Assembly: GCA_003211535.1 (NCBI GenBank)
Contig: QCSJ01000004.1
Location: 1 to 57,783 of the forward strand
Direction of reading: 5' to 3'
DNA: 57,783 nt
Origin: Synechococcus sp. AG-670-A05
GTDB taxonomy: Bacteria > Cyanobacteriota > Cyanobacteriia > PCC-6307 > Cyanobiaceae
The notes under the pieces were generated by a model. It saw only the letters and a list, made by a program, of their open reading frames with translations, searched no databases and had not been told where the DNA came from. Of this stretch, positions 1 to 9,763 are shown in pieces. Position numbers and translations under genes: made by a program. Numbering within the stretch: the first letter of the stretch is position 1; every line of letters begins with the position of its first letter.

Positions 1-89
1 GGCGCCTGGTAGTAGTGCGCCAGGATCACGGCATTGCGCTCCTGCCGGAGTCGGTAGATCGCCGCAACTAGGGCGGTGTCAGCGCTCAT
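1..89 (-). CDS. nadA: Quinolinate synthase NadA, N-terminal fragment (continues off the window)
   Basis: Reverse complement reads MSADTALVAAIYRLRQERNAVILAHYYQA; NAVILAHYYQ is the typical NadA N-terminal motif. Confidence 0.85.
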   Translation of the reverse strand, partial: MSADTALVAAIYRLRQERNAVILAHYYQA

Positions 90-131
90 CGGAGATGGAC
101 GGGCAGGATAGGTCCAGCCTAGGCATCTGCT

Positions 132-989
132 CTGACGCATCTCCGTCTTGCGATCGCAGGAGATCTGCACGGCGCCTGGGGGGCGGAAGATGAGCTTCTC
201 TTGCAACAGCTTCACCCCGACGCCGTTCTGTTCGTTGGTGATCTCAGTGATGGGGATCTGCGGTTGACCCGCCGCATCCGTTCACTGCCTTACCCCATGG
301 CCGTGATCCTTGGGAACCACGATCGGGGACTGGACCACAGCGGGGGTGTTCTGCGCCAGCAACTTGCCCTTCTTGATGGTGTTCATTGCGCTTGGCAACG
401 GCTCCGACTCGACCCTGTGCCGCTGTCGATCGTGGGGGGACGTCCCTGCAGTTCCGGCGGGGGCTTTCAGTTGTCCAAAGCCGTTCAGGCCGTTTACGGA
501 CCTGTGTCTCTGGAGGAATCCGTTCAGCGGATCACATCAGCGGCTGCCGAGGTTCCTGTTGAACAGCCTTTGGTGGTGATGGCCCACTGCGGCCCCACCG
601 GTCTCGGTTCGGATCCCGCCAGCCCCTGCGGTCGCGATTGGAAAACCCCAGCCCTGGACTGGGGCGATCAGGACCTGGCTCTGGCCCTCGATCGCATCGC
701 CCGCCAGCGCGTTCCCGATCTGGTGGTTTTCGGCCATATGCATCACCAGCTCAAACGAGGCTCTGGACTGCGTCAGAGCCTTTTGCGTGACCGACGTGGC
801 ACTTCATACCTCAATGCCGCCTGTGTCCCTCGCAGCGGTCGCGATGCCGCAAACAATCAGTTGCTGCATCTGTCCTGGGTTGAGTTCGAAGGGCCTGTTC
901 TTACGCACCTCAGCCACCGCTGGTATCGACCAGACGGCCAACTGATGTATCAGGAGATGCTGCCTCGCCAGGAGCCTAAGGCGTGCTGA
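132..989 (+). CDS. Metallophosphoesterase, cyanobacterial (TIGR04168-like)
   Basis: Track ORF starts at TTG 201, but the open frame extends to 123 and encodes LRLAIAGDLHGAWGAEDELL; GDLHG, GDLSDGD, GNHD and GHMHH motifs present. Start codon uncertain (CTG 132 proposed). Confidence 0.75.
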   Translation: MTHLRLAIAGDLHGAWGAEDELLLQQLHPDAVLFVGDLSDGDLRLTRRIRSLPYPMAVILGNHDRGLDHSGGVLRQQLALLDGVHCAWQRLRLDPVPLSIVGGRPCSSGGGFQLSKAVQAVYGPVSLEESVQRITSAAAEVPVEQPLVVMAHCGPTGLGSDPASPCGRDWKTPALDWGDQDLALALDRIARQRVPDLVVFGHMHHQLKRGSGLRQSLLRDRRGTSYLNAACVPRSGRDAANNQLLHLSWVEFEGPVLTHLSHRWYRPDGQLMYQEMLPRQEPKAC

Positions 990-2071
990 TCTACGTCTGC
1001 AGCAGCAGCCATGGCTTCGGCCATGCCGCCAGGGATGCGGCTGTGCTTAAGCAGCTGCGCCGGCTTCGCCCCGACTGGCGTCTGGTGATGAGTTCGCAAG
1101 TCAGACCTGGCTTTCTGTCGCTGCTGCTGGGGGATGGGGAGATCGAACAACGACCCTGCCGCTGGGACGTGGGGATGGTGCAGGCGGATGCCCTCGGGTC
1201 CGACCCATCCGCCACGCTGACCTCCCTGGCCGAATTGGATGCCCGATTGGCGTGGGAGATTCAATTAGAAGCGCGCTGGATCCGCGAGCAGGGGCTGCCG
1301 GTTTTGATCCTGGGAGATATCCCCCCCGCTGCGGCGCAGCTGGCTGCAGCCGTCGATGCTCCCCTGGTCTGGATGAGCAATTTCGGCTGGGATGCGATCT
1401 ACCGGCCCTTTGGCGGTGCGTTTGAGCTGTTTGCGGAGCGGGCTCTGGAGTCCTACCGATGCGGGCAGTTTTTGTTGCGCTGCCCCTTTGACCTGGCCAT
1501 GGACTGGGGGCTGCCGGAACAACGGCTGGACCTGGTCTGCAGCAGCCCGAGGCCATTGCCGATCGCGCTCCGAGGAGCACTGGCGGCCCTGGATCAACCC
1601 ATCATCCAGGTGGGTTTCGGCGGCATGGGCCTGGATCTGGATCCGCAATTGTTCGCCCAATGGCCGGATCATCACTTCCTGATGGCCTGTCCGCCTGATC
1701 CAGGATCGTCGGCACGCCTGGTCGGAATCCCCAACCTGACACTCCTGCCTGAGGGGGTGCGTCCCCTGGATGCATTTCCCTTCTGCGAACGACACCTTGG
1801 CAAACCGGGCTTTAGCACCTTCTGTGAGGCCTTGTCGCTGGACCTCGGCCTGCATGTGGTGGAGCGTCGAGATTTCGCTGAGGTCAGTGCCTTGATGCAT
1901 GGGTTGGCTCGGCATGGACGTCACCGACAGCTGAGTCGCGCGCAGCTCATGGGTGGTGACTGGCAACTGGACCAACCGCTGTTGCCGGCCGAAGCGGAAC
2001 CACTGGCGGCTGATGGCGCGCTGCAGGCCGCCGAACAGCTGATCCGGATTGGCGACCCATTGCGTAATTAA
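983..2071 (+). CDS. GT-B-like putative glycosyltransferase (similar to the N-terminal domain of arabinokinase-type proteins)
   Basis: N-terminus MLIYVCSSSHGFGHAARDAAVLKQL; C-terminal HLGKPGFSTFCEAL resembles a nucleotide-sugar binding region; overlaps the preceding CDS by 7 nt. Confidence 0.6.
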   Translation: MLIYVCSSSHGFGHAARDAAVLKQLRRLRPDWRLVMSSQVRPGFLSLLLGDGEIEQRPCRWDVGMVQADALGSDPSATLTSLAELDARLAWEIQLEARWIREQGLPVLILGDIPPAAAQLAAAVDAPLVWMSNFGWDAIYRPFGGAFELFAERALESYRCGQFLLRCPFDLAMDWGLPEQRLDLVCSSPRPLPIALRGALAALDQPIIQVGFGGMGLDLDPQLFAQWPDHHFLMACPPDPGSSARLVGIPNLTLLPEGVRPLDAFPFCERHLGKPGFSTFCEALSLDLGLHVVERRDFAEVSALMHGLARHGRHRQLSRAQLMGGDWQLDQPLLPAEAEPLAADGALQAAEQLIRIGDPLRN

Positions 2072-2275
2072 TTGAGAAAAATAAAAAAATGACTCAAGGG
2101 CGACATTTTGCCGCTGCTGATGCGATGGGCAATATGTTGACAGGCATACATGCCTATTGCTCTTGCATTCGTCTTCGACAAAATTAAAAAGAAAAATATA
2201 TTCTTTTTCCTCTACCGAAAATAATTATCCGCTTCTAATTGCTTCGGCTTCAGTGTATCTATTTCCTGAATACTT

Positions 2276-3007
2276 TTGATGGCTATCCACGCTCTGATCG
2301 TTCGCAAATCGTTCGTAGCGGCCATCATCGCTGGATCCATTCCGCTGTTTGCATCACCCACCCCCTCGTCGGCAACGCTTCTCCCTCCGGATTCCCGAGC
2401 TCAGCTGCTGAGCGAGCACGATGCAGTTCCGTCTCGGGCCATCCCCTACGTGATCACTCCGGAACGTCGTGCCATGCTCAACACTATTCGCTTCGCGGAA
2501 GGCACCTGGAAAGGTGGTCTCGACGTCGGTTATCGAGTGATGTTCGGCGGAGGACTGATGCCTTCCCTCGACCGTCATCCCAACCGCGTGATTTACCGAT
2601 CGCGCTACGCCAGTGCCGCAGCAGGTGCCTACCAGTTCATGCCGTTCACCTGGAACCTGGTGAAGCGCAGCATCGGCGTGCGCGGGTTCGGACCTGAAGC
2701 GCAGGACCAGGGCGCGTTGTTTCTGATTCAGCGGCGCAAGGCTCTCGGCCTTACCGATGCAGGAACCCTCACCCCGGTGCTCACGTCCATGCTGGCGCCG
2801 GAATGGGCATCCTTCCCCACCCTTGCCGGGCGCAGTTTTTATGGGCAGCCCGTCAAGAAGTATTCGAATCTTCGCTCCTTTTACAACGTGAATCTGGTGG
2901 AGCTGCGTCGGATCCGTGATCTCAAGCGCCAACAGCTGGCTCTAAACGTGTCTCCACCGCCTGCCATCTGTACTAGGTCCCGCATCGCCTGCGCGACTCA
3001 GCTCTGA
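2276..3007 (+). CDS. Secreted lysozyme, lambda endolysin-like (GH104-type)
   Basis: Hydrophobic N-terminus followed by RFAEGTWKGGLDVGYRVMFGGGL...HPNRV...SAAAGAYQFMPFTWN, which parallels lambda R (SEGT..GYDVIVGGELF..HPRK..STGAGRYQ). Confidence 0.75.
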   Translation: MMAIHALIVRKSFVAAIIAGSIPLFASPTPSSATLLPPDSRAQLLSEHDAVPSRAIPYVITPERRAMLNTIRFAEGTWKGGLDVGYRVMFGGGLMPSLDRHPNRVIYRSRYASAAAGAYQFMPFTWNLVKRSIGVRGFGPEAQDQGALFLIQRRKALGLTDAGTLTPVLTSMLAPEWASFPTLAGRSFYGQPVKKYSNLRSFYNVNLVELRRIRDLKRQQLALNVSPPPAICTRSRIACATQL

Positions 3008-3016
3008 GAGGCTCCT

Positions 3017-3823
3017 TCAGCTTTCCGGCTCCTCGTTTAGGCGTCGACCCACCGTTGCCTGGGCAATGAGATAAGCGACAACGGCGCCGGCTAGGAAACC
3101 CACACCGTTTCGCACAATCGGCAGGATGTCGGAGGTGCGTGTGATCACCGGCGCGATGCCGAACACACCGAACAACATCAGCCAGAGCGGGGAGAGCAGT
3201 AGCAACCAGGCCCACGCCACCGCTTCCCCTTCTTTGCGTGGGTAGGCCGCAAATCCAGCGATCAGGCCACCGACGGCGGAGGTGGTGAAGGTCCACAGCC
3301 ATTGCTCCAGAGGAAGCCCTGGCACCACCTGGCATCCTCCCCGTTCCAGACACACCTCAACCGCATTCAGAGCATCGATGATTGCGCCATCCTCGCCGTG
3401 GTCCTTGACGTAGTACTGGTTGCCGAAACGCGTTTGCAGCTCGACCCAGTAGGTGCGAGGCATCAGCGCAAAAAAAGCGTCGCCCACATTGAAGTTGAGC
3501 AGGTTGCCGCCCCGGGGGTCCGCGACCAACAGAAGACTGCTTTCATCAAGCCCCCAGAATTCCTTCACGGCACGTCCAGGCGTGCGTTCGTACTGGGTCA
3601 GAACCCGCACCTTCCATCCCGTGGACTCCTCTACTTGATTAAGCCTCTTCTCCAGATTGATGCGTTGGGGATCCGTGAAGGCCTTGGCGAGATCAATAAC
3701 CGGCGTCGGGTGATCCGGCAGCAGTTCGGGATTGGCGTAGGCGTGAGCTGGGAGGGCTCCCGACAGGGCGATCAGGGTTGTCAGCAGCACGGCCCACAGC
3801 CCTGCGATGCGATGTGTTCCCAT
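3017..3823 (-). CDS. TPM-domain protein (Psb32-like) with signal peptide and C-terminal TM segments
   Basis: NPELLPDHPTPVIDLAKAFTDPQRINLEKRLNQVEESTGWKVRVLTQYERTPG pattern; start at internal Met (MGTHRIAGLWAVLL) preferred. Confidence 0.7.
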   Translation of the reverse strand: MGTHRIAGLWAVLLTTLIALSGALPAHAYANPELLPDHPTPVIDLAKAFTDPQRINLEKRLNQVEESTGWKVRVLTQYERTPGRAVKEFWGLDESSLLLVADPRGGNLLNFNVGDAFFALMPRTYWVELQTRFGNQYYVKDHGEDGAIIDALNAVEVCLERGGCQVVPGLPLEQWLWTFTTSAVGGLIAGFAAYPRKEGEAVAWAWLLLLSPLWLMLFGVFGIAPVITRTSDILPIVRNGVGFLAGAVVAYLIAQATVGRRLNEEPES

Positions 3824-3854
3824 AGAGCTGCTGTAGTGGCGGGCATTCTCTCCA

Positions 3855-5036
3855 ATGGATCCGACAGTTGCGGACTGTCCGTCTTGGTTGGCAACGCTTC
3901 TCCACCAGGCCAGTGGGACGGTTCCCTTCCGGCAATTCATGGACTGGGCTCTGCATCATCCAGAGCACGGTTATTACGGATCCGGCCGGGTTCAGATCGG
4001 CCCTCAGGGTGATTTCGCGACGTCTCCATCGCTGGGCCCAGATTTCGCGACCCTGCTCGGTCGTCAACTCATCGATCTCCTGCGCACCCTGCCGGATCAG
4101 ACAGGGCGATTGTCGTTGGTGGAGGTGGGACCAGGGGAGGGCGATCTCGCGGCTGATCTGCAGGCCGTGCTGGCCCGTCATGCTCCTGATTTAATTGAAC
4201 GCTGTGAGCTAGTCCTGGTCGAACGCAGCGCATGCCTTCGCCAACGCCAGCAGCATCGATTGGAGGGGATTGGCGGCTGTCCGGTGCGCTGGTGCGCGAT
4301 CGAGGAGCTTCAAGCTGCACCCGTTCAAGGCGTCGTGCTTGCCCATGAACTGCTAGATGCCTTTCCCGTGGATCGCCTGGTGCTCCATCAGGGTGAGCTC
4401 CAACTTCAGGGCGTGCGTCTTCAGCAACAAAATCAGCTGGATTGGACAGCACTTGCCATTCCGGCACCACTGCAGAAGGAGCTGGAGAGCAGTGGGATTG
4501 TTCTGCCCCCGCCCGGCAGCGACGACGGTTGGACGACGGAATGGCACAGCACCCTGCGGCCGTGGTTGGAATCGCTTGCTTCATCGGTGACCGACGGCGC
4601 CCTGCTGGTGATCGATTACGCCCTTGAGGCTTCCCGCTACTACACCGCCCGCCGGTCGGAGGGGACCCTCATGGCGTACTGCAAGGGCATAGCGGGGCTG
4701 AATCCTCTGGTCCATGCTGGGGAACAGGACCTCACCGCCCATCTCTGCATCGAGACCCTGACCCAGGCCGCTGCGCACTACGGTTGGCAACTGCAGGATC
4801 AGAGACGTCAGGGGGAGGCGCTGCTTGCCTTGGGTCTGGCGAGCGATCTGCATGCGCTGCAACAGTTGCCCGCCACGGAACTGGCCCAGGCACTGAAACG
4901 GAGAGAGACCTTGTTGCGACTGGTGGACCCAGCCGCCCTCGGTGACTTCCACTGGCTTCTTTACAGCCGCGGTGCTGGTGCGGATCGACTCAGCCTTGCA
5001 ACTGGTCCAGACAACGCAGGATCTCGTCCCGGTTGA
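3855..5036 (+). CDS. SAM-dependent methyltransferase, MidA/NDUFAF7 family
   Basis: [20 protein letters not shown]...[21 protein letters not shown]...[14 protein letters not shown] are family motifs. Confidence 0.85.
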   Translation: MDPTVADCPSWLATLLHQASGTVPFRQFMDWALHHPEHGYYGSGRVQIGPQGDFATSPSLGPDFATLLGRQLIDLLRTLPDQTGRLSLVEVGPGEGDLAADLQAVLARHAPDLIERCELVLVERSACLRQRQQHRLEGIGGCPVRWCAIEELQAAPVQGVVLAHELLDAFPVDRLVLHQGELQLQGVRLQQQNQLDWTALAIPAPLQKELESSGIVLPPPGSDDGWTTEWHSTLRPWLESLASSVTDGALLVIDYALEASRYYTARRSEGTLMAYCKGIAGLNPLVHAGEQDLTAHLCIETLTQAAAHYGWQLQDQRRQGEALLALGLASDLHALQQLPATELAQALKRRETLLRLVDPAALGDFHWLLYSRGAGADRLSLATGPDNAGSRPG

Positions 5037-6105
5037 TGTTGTCTCTGATCTCCACATGGCCGATTGCTGTGGGCAGGACGAATCGCAAACGACCATCCTT
5101 CACTTTCTTATCTCCCTGAAGCGTGTGCAGCACTGCATACGGATCAAGGTCCGGCCAGGCATTCGGCAGCCCGCAGCGCTGGATCAGTTGTTTCTGGCGC
5201 TTGGCATCTTTCGCGGTCCAGCTGCCGCGGTTCAAGGCCAGCTGACCGACCGCCACCATCCCGATCGCCACCGCCTCGCCGTGCAGCCAGGTGCCATATC
5301 CACAAAGGGTTTCCACCACATGGCCAAAGGTGTGGCCGTAGTTGAGAACGGCCCGCAATCCACCTTCCCGTTCATCCGCTGCAACCACCCGAGCCTTGGC
5401 CGCTGCCGATCGTTCCAGAATGGTTTCGAGCCGATCACTGCCAAGTCCAGCGGCTGAGTCGGGTGCAGGCCCCTCCTCCAGGCTCTGGAACAGTTCGTCA
5501 TCGCCAAGGATTCCGTACTTAATCACTTCCGCCATACCGGCCCTGAACTCGCGTACAGGCAAGGTGCTGAGGGTATCTGGGTCGATCATCACCAGGCTCG
5601 GCTGGTGAAAGGCACCGATCAGGTTCTTACCGCCGGGATGGTTCACCCCCGTTTTGCCGCCAATGGCGGCATCGACCATCGCCAGAAGGGTTGTGGGGAC
5701 CTGAATTACACGGATCCCACGCAGCCAGGTGGCGGCAGCGAAGCCGGTCATGTCTCCGACAACACCACCACCCAAAGCAAGCATCAACGAGCTGCGATCC
5801 AAACGATGTTCAAAGGCGGCGTCGTGGATGGAGGCCACCGTGGCTGGCGTTTTCCGGTCCTCCCCGGCATCAATCACCAGCAGGTCAGCGTTGAAGCCCT
5901 GCTGTTGAAGGCTCTGCAGGCACACCTCGCCGTAAGGGTCCGCCACGTCAGGGTTACTGATCACCAGGATCCGGCGGCCAGGCTGAATTCCCGCTGCCAG
6001 AAGTTCTTCACCGAGGCGGTTCAGGCCACCGGCACCGATCACCACCTCATAGGGGTTGTGTTCCAGCGTGACGGAGATCCGACGCAGGGTTGGTGAGGCG
6101 ACCAT
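4990..6105 (-). CDS. aroB: 3-dehydroquinate synthase
   Basis: [69 protein letters not shown]; start at MVASPTLRR preferred. Confidence 0.95.
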   Translation of the reverse strand: MVASPTLRRISVTLEHNPYEVVIGAGGLNRLGEELLAAGIQPGRRILVISNPDVADPYGEVCLQSLQQQGFNADLLVIDAGEDRKTPATVASIHDAAFEHRLDRSSLMLALGGGVVGDMTGFAAATWLRGIRVIQVPTTLLAMVDAAIGGKTGVNHPGGKNLIGAFHQPSLVMIDPDTLSTLPVREFRAGMAEVIKYGILGDDELFQSLEEGPAPDSAAGLGSDRLETILERSAAAKARVVAADEREGGLRAVLNYGHTFGHVVETLCGYGTWLHGEAVAIGMVAVGQLALNRGSWTAKDAKRQKQLIQRCGLPNAWPDLDPYAVLHTLQGDKKVKDGRLRFVLPTAIGHVEIRDNINRDEILRCLDQLQG

Positions 6106-6165
6106 GGGGCGTTCAGCCGATGCCACCACTCTGCCGGGCGGAGAAGGTGAACCCGCCGTAACCTC

Positions 6166-7059
6166 ATGCCAGTGACCGCTGAAACGTTGCGCCGCAGTCT
6201 TGTTGCCTGGGCGTTTCTGTCACCGGCCCTGGTCCTGATCAGTCTTTCGGTCCTGGTCCCTGCGCTGATGGCTCTGCTGATGAGCTTCACCTCTTCCGGC
6301 CTGGACGTGAGCGAGCCACTCCGCTTCGTAGGACTGGCCAACCTGCAGCGGCTTCTGTTGGATCCGATGGTGCTGCGGGTGCTGATTAACACGTTTTTGT
6401 ATCTCTTCGGCGTGGTTCCGCCGATTGTTCTCGGCTCACTGGCCTTGGCGGTTCTAGTGAACCGTTGCCTGCCCGGCAGTCATCTAATGCGCGGCGCTTT
6501 CTACACACCGGTGCTGGTGTCGATCGTGGTGGCGGCTATAGCCTTCCGTTGGCTCTATGCCGAAAACGGTCTGATCAACGGTTGGCTCGTCGCGTTGATT
6601 GGCCCGTCGTTCACCCCCATCGGTTTTCTGACGTCACCACAGCTCGCCTTGCCGGCCGTGATGATGGTGACCTTGTGGAAAGGTCTCGGTTATTACATGG
6701 TGATTTTCCTGGCGGGATTGCAGGGCATCCCCAAGGAGCTGTACGAGGCGGCTGAACTTGACGGCAGTGAGGGCTGGCGTCAGCACGTGGACATCACCCT
6801 GCCCATCCTTCGTCCCTACGTCTTATTGGTGGCGGTGGTTTCATCCATTGCTGCCACGAAGGTGTTCGAGGAGGTGTTTCTGATGACCCAGGGAGGACCT
6901 GCTGATTCAACACGGACCATCGTTTACTACGTCTACGACCAGGCCTTCGCCGAACTGGAGATCAGTTATGCCTGCACCCTCGGGCTGGCACTTTTCCTGA
7001 TGGTGATGCTGTTCACCTTGGTGCGACTGGCCTTCAGTGGAGATCGAGCTCTGATTTAG
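6166..7059 (+). CDS. Sugar-type ABC transporter permease (MalF/LacF-like), orphan
   Basis: Multiple TM segments and the [24 protein letters not shown] permease EAA motif. Confidence 0.85.
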   Translation: MPVTAETLRRSLVAWAFLSPALVLISLSVLVPALMALLMSFTSSGLDVSEPLRFVGLANLQRLLLDPMVLRVLINTFLYLFGVVPPIVLGSLALAVLVNRCLPGSHLMRGAFYTPVLVSIVVAAIAFRWLYAENGLINGWLVALIGPSFTPIGFLTSPQLALPAVMMVTLWKGLGYYMVIFLAGLQGIPKELYEAAELDGSEGWRQHVDITLPILRPYVLLVAVVSSIAATKVFEEVFLMTQGGPADSTRTIVYYVYDQAFAELEISYACTLGLALFLMVMLFTLVRLAFSGDRALI

Positions 7060-7113
7060 AGGTCAGCTGCTCCATTGAGTGGCAAGCTGCGAAGGATTTC
7101 GCACCCACGGGGA

Positions 7114-8277
7114 ATGACCACCACGGCCGAGATGATCGGTGTCGTCGGCGGCGGCCAGCTCGCCCGCATGATGGTGGAGGCTGCTGCAGCTCGCCAGGTG
7201 GCCGTAGCGGTTCAAACTGCTGCCGCGGACGATCCCGCCTGTGCCGGTGCATCCCGTCAAGTTGCAGCGGATCCCCGCGATGTGGCTGGAACCCGTCAAT
7301 TGGTGGTGGGCTGCCAAGGGATCACGTTCGAAAACGAGTGGGTCAACATCGATGCCCTTACTCCTCTGGAGCAGCTGGGAGTGCGGTTCCGACCGGCCCT
7401 CGCCGCCCTCACCCCTCTGGTCAACAAGCTGTCGCAGCGGCAGCTGTTGTCTGATCTTTCAATTGTCACGCCACCGTGGTGTCCTTTGAGTCAGATCTCC
7501 CCGGCTCAGCCAGTCTTGCCTCAGGGGTGGTCTTTTCCGGTGATGGCGAAAGTGGCCCACGGCGGATACGACGGCAAGGGGACCGTAGTTGTGGAGTGCG
7601 TTGAAGACCTGGCCCGCCTAATCCGTGCTGTGGAGAGCGATGAGTGGTTGCTGGAGTCCTGGGTGACATACGAGCGGGAGCTGGCGCTGGTGGTGAGTCG
7701 TGATGCGCAAGGAAGGGTGCGCAGCTTCCCCCTTGTGGAAACTCACCAAAGTCAGCAAGTCTGTGACTGGGTTCTGGCTCCGGCCGCAGTGGATCAAGGG
7801 GTCGAAGCGCAGGCCTACAACGTCGCCGCCTCCCTGCTGACCAAACTCAATTACGTAGGGGTTCTGGCCCTGGAGTTTTTCTTCGGTCCCGACGGTCTGC
7901 AGGTGAACGAAGTGGCTCCAAGAACCCACAATTCTGGCCACTATTCGATCGAAGCCTGCAGCAGCAGTCAATTCGACCAGCAGGTGTGCATCGCTGCCGG
8001 TCTGCCGGTTCCTGCTCCTGAATTCACCAGCAATGGCGCCTTGATGGTGAACCTGCTGGGGCTTGAGACCCCCATCACGCCGCTTCAACAAAGATTGGAT
8101 GCCTTGACAGCTCTACCCGATGCGCACCTGCACTGGTATGGCAAGTCACCGGAAACACAGGGTCGCAAGCTCGGTCACGTGACCGTTCTTTTGCCGGGGC
8201 CTGATGCGAAAGATCGTGAGCAGCAAGCCCAGTCCGCACTGGAGCTGATTCGCGAGATCTGGCCATCCCCCGGTTGA
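7114..8277 (+). CDS. purK: 5-(carboxyamino)imidazole ribonucleotide synthase
   Basis: MIGVVGGGQLARMM; VMAKVAHGGYDGKGT; FFGPDGLQVNEVAPRTHNSGHYSIEAC. Confidence 0.93.
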   Translation: MTTTAEMIGVVGGGQLARMMVEAAAARQVAVAVQTAAADDPACAGASRQVAADPRDVAGTRQLVVGCQGITFENEWVNIDALTPLEQLGVRFRPALAALTPLVNKLSQRQLLSDLSIVTPPWCPLSQISPAQPVLPQGWSFPVMAKVAHGGYDGKGTVVVECVEDLARLIRAVESDEWLLESWVTYERELALVVSRDAQGRVRSFPLVETHQSQQVCDWVLAPAAVDQGVEAQAYNVAASLLTKLNYVGVLALEFFFGPDGLQVNEVAPRTHNSGHYSIEACSSSQFDQQVCIAAGLPVPAPEFTSNGALMVNLLGLETPITPLQQRLDALTALPDAHLHWYGKSPETQGRKLGHVTVLLPGPDAKDREQQAQSALELIREIWPSPG

Positions 8278-8319
8278 ATTCAGTCCTAAGCTAAAAAACG
8301 AACTGCTGTGTTGGTGACG

Positions 8320-8490
8320 GCCTTTTTCTAGTGCTCTGATCTGACTCTCTTTCGACTTGGGGAGACTGTCGTGACGGTGCCGTAGACCGGCCATGCAGCC
8401 GGAAACGAAGCCCCACATTGTCTCCCCTTCTGGTTCTTCCAGGTCGACCACTGGGGCTCGCACGGCATGGCGGTTCACCACTATTGATGA
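8320..8490 (+). ncRNA. ssaA: 6S RNA (6Sa RNA / Yfr7-type); ends approximate
   Basis: Lies directly downstream of purK, the documented cyanobacterial location. Rod-like fold: GTGC(8331)/GCAC(~8462), GGGGAGAC(~8379-8386)/GTCTCCCC(~8419-8426), terminal CCGG..CCGG hairpin. Confidence 0.7.
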
Positions 8491-8708
8491 TCCTGACGAT
8501 GCAACCAATGCTGGTCGTGATCGTTCTTGGTATGGCTTTGTCAGCGCTTGACCATTCCCTGCCGGATGATTCACAGGTCGCTTGGCGCCATTCTTCCCCA
8601 ATTCTTTCGACTGGCGGACTGAGTCGAGCTACGAGCCAGCTAACCCGAAATCAGAGCGTCGTTCGAGGGTACATGCCGAAAGGCCCGGGGGCCACAGAAC
8701 CTCATTGA

Positions 8709-9047
8709 TCAAGGGCGATGTTCGTTAACAACCTGTTGGAGCTGACTCTGCTCAAGCTCTGTCACAACAAACACCTCCTGGACACTGCTTCCCTTGCGAG
8801 CCATCAACTTGTATCCCCCGCGTATCGGGGTTGAAACCCGCAGTTGAAGCGTCTGGCTGCGACCTTTTACCCGATTGATCACAGCCGGGGTGACCGTTTG
8901 AATACGCCGGTCCTTCGCAAGGTTTTTCAACCAGGGAATCAACCCATCTACATAGGTGCTGTGGGTGATGACAACCCGGCCCAAACCTTGAGGAAATCCG
9001 CTGAACCCATCGACGCTAGCCAGCCTGGCTATCCCGGAGTGAGCCAC
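8709..9047 (-). CDS. DUF2103 family protein (predicted metal-binding)
   Basis: GRVVITHSTYVDGLIPWLKNLAKD...TPAVINRVKGRSQTLQLRVS; start codon uncertain. Confidence 0.6.
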   Translation of the reverse strand: MAHSGIARLASVDGFSGFPQGLGRVVITHSTYVDGLIPWLKNLAKDRRIQTVTPAVINRVKGRSQTLQLRVSTPIRGGYKLMARKGSSVQEVFVVTELEQSQLQQVVNEHRP

Positions 9048-9058
9048 CTGTGGCCGTG

Positions 9059-9286
9059 ATGCTCAAATCTGTCGATGCACTGCGACGCACCGTGTCCGGC
9101 CCATTGGCGGCATGTTGTGGTTCTGAGGCGAGGATGTTGACGGCCGAACTGCATGGCCGGGAAGTGCGAGGACTGGCTTTCTGCCCCGGTCGGGTGGTTC
9201 GTTTTGTCCTGGATGCCCAGACGCAAAGGCTGCAGACCGTTGATCTTCTGCGTTTGACCCAAGCCAGCCGAAAACCGGCTGCCTGA
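9059..9286 (+). CDS. Small conserved hypothetical protein
   Basis: 75-78 aa open frame between DUF2103 and clpS; coding-like composition, no recognised domain. Confidence 0.5.
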   Translation: MLKSVDALRRTVSGPLAACCGSEARMLTAELHGREVRGLAFCPGRVVRFVLDAQTQRLQTVDLLRLTQASRKPAA

Positions 9287-9288
9287 GA

Positions 9289-9585
9289 TCAGCATCGTTC
9301 AAGGGGAGCCATCGTCAGCCCTTCTGCGGCAAGTTGCTGGTGGTACAACTCGGCCTGCTCAAGCGGACCACACCACACTTCGGCAGACCCCTGTCCGTCA
9401 ATGCGGTTGGCGAGATCCCAGGCCTTCTTCTCACTCATCCCTGGAATGATCTTCCGCAAGCAGTCCACAACGTGCTGAAAGGTGTTGACGTCGTCATCGA
9501 GAACGATCACACGGGCCTGGGGATAGCGCTGGGTGATGCTCTGGCGCTCAAGCAACGACGCTGAGCCAGGACTGGAGCTGCTCAT
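9289..9585 (-). CDS. clpS: ATP-dependent Clp protease adaptor ClpS
   Basis: ARVIVLDDDVNTFQHVVDCLRKIIPGMSEKKAWDLANRIDGQGSAEVWCGPLEQAELYHQQL. Confidence 0.9.
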   Translation of the reverse strand: MSSSSPGSASLLERQSITQRYPQARVIVLDDDVNTFQHVVDCLRKIIPGMSEKKAWDLANRIDGQGSAEVWCGPLEQAELYHQQLAAEGLTMAPLERC

Positions 9586-9657
9586 GACAGTTGCTTCAAA
9601 AGAAAAATCTTGGTGGTTGACCCTAGGTAGGATCCGTCCATTGAAGAAGTCAAGTCA

Positions 9658-9759
9658 ATGCTGTTTACCCTCGCTTGGGCATCTCTCGCAGCCATATTCA
9701 GCTTCTCCATTGCGATGGTGGTGTGGGGTCGCAACGGCGACGGAACGCTGAACTTCTGA
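9658..9759 (+). CDS. petN: Cytochrome b6f complex subunit PetN (33 aa)
   Basis: Below track size cutoff: [33 protein letters not shown] matches the PetN pattern. Confidence 0.9.
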   Translation: MLFTLAWASLAAIFSFSIAMVVWGRNGDGTLNF

Positions 9760-9763
9760 AGCA

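Noticed and set aside
1265-1975. 236-aa minus-strand ORF opposite the putative glycosyltransferase
   Set aside because: Complement shadow of a high-GC coding frame; no recognisable motifs, while the plus frame has protein-like motifs.
2276-3007. Prophage inferred from the lambda-endolysin-like gene
   Set aside because: No holin, terminase, portal, integrase or tail genes nearby; flanks are ordinary cyanobacterial genes.
3302-4012. 236-aa plus-strand ORF opposite the TPM-domain gene
   Set aside because: Antisense shadow; the minus strand encodes a recognisable TPM domain with signal peptide.
8418-8708. Track ORF of 96 aa downstream of purK
   Set aside because: Starts inside the 6S RNA structure; Met/Ser/Leu-rich sequence without family features.
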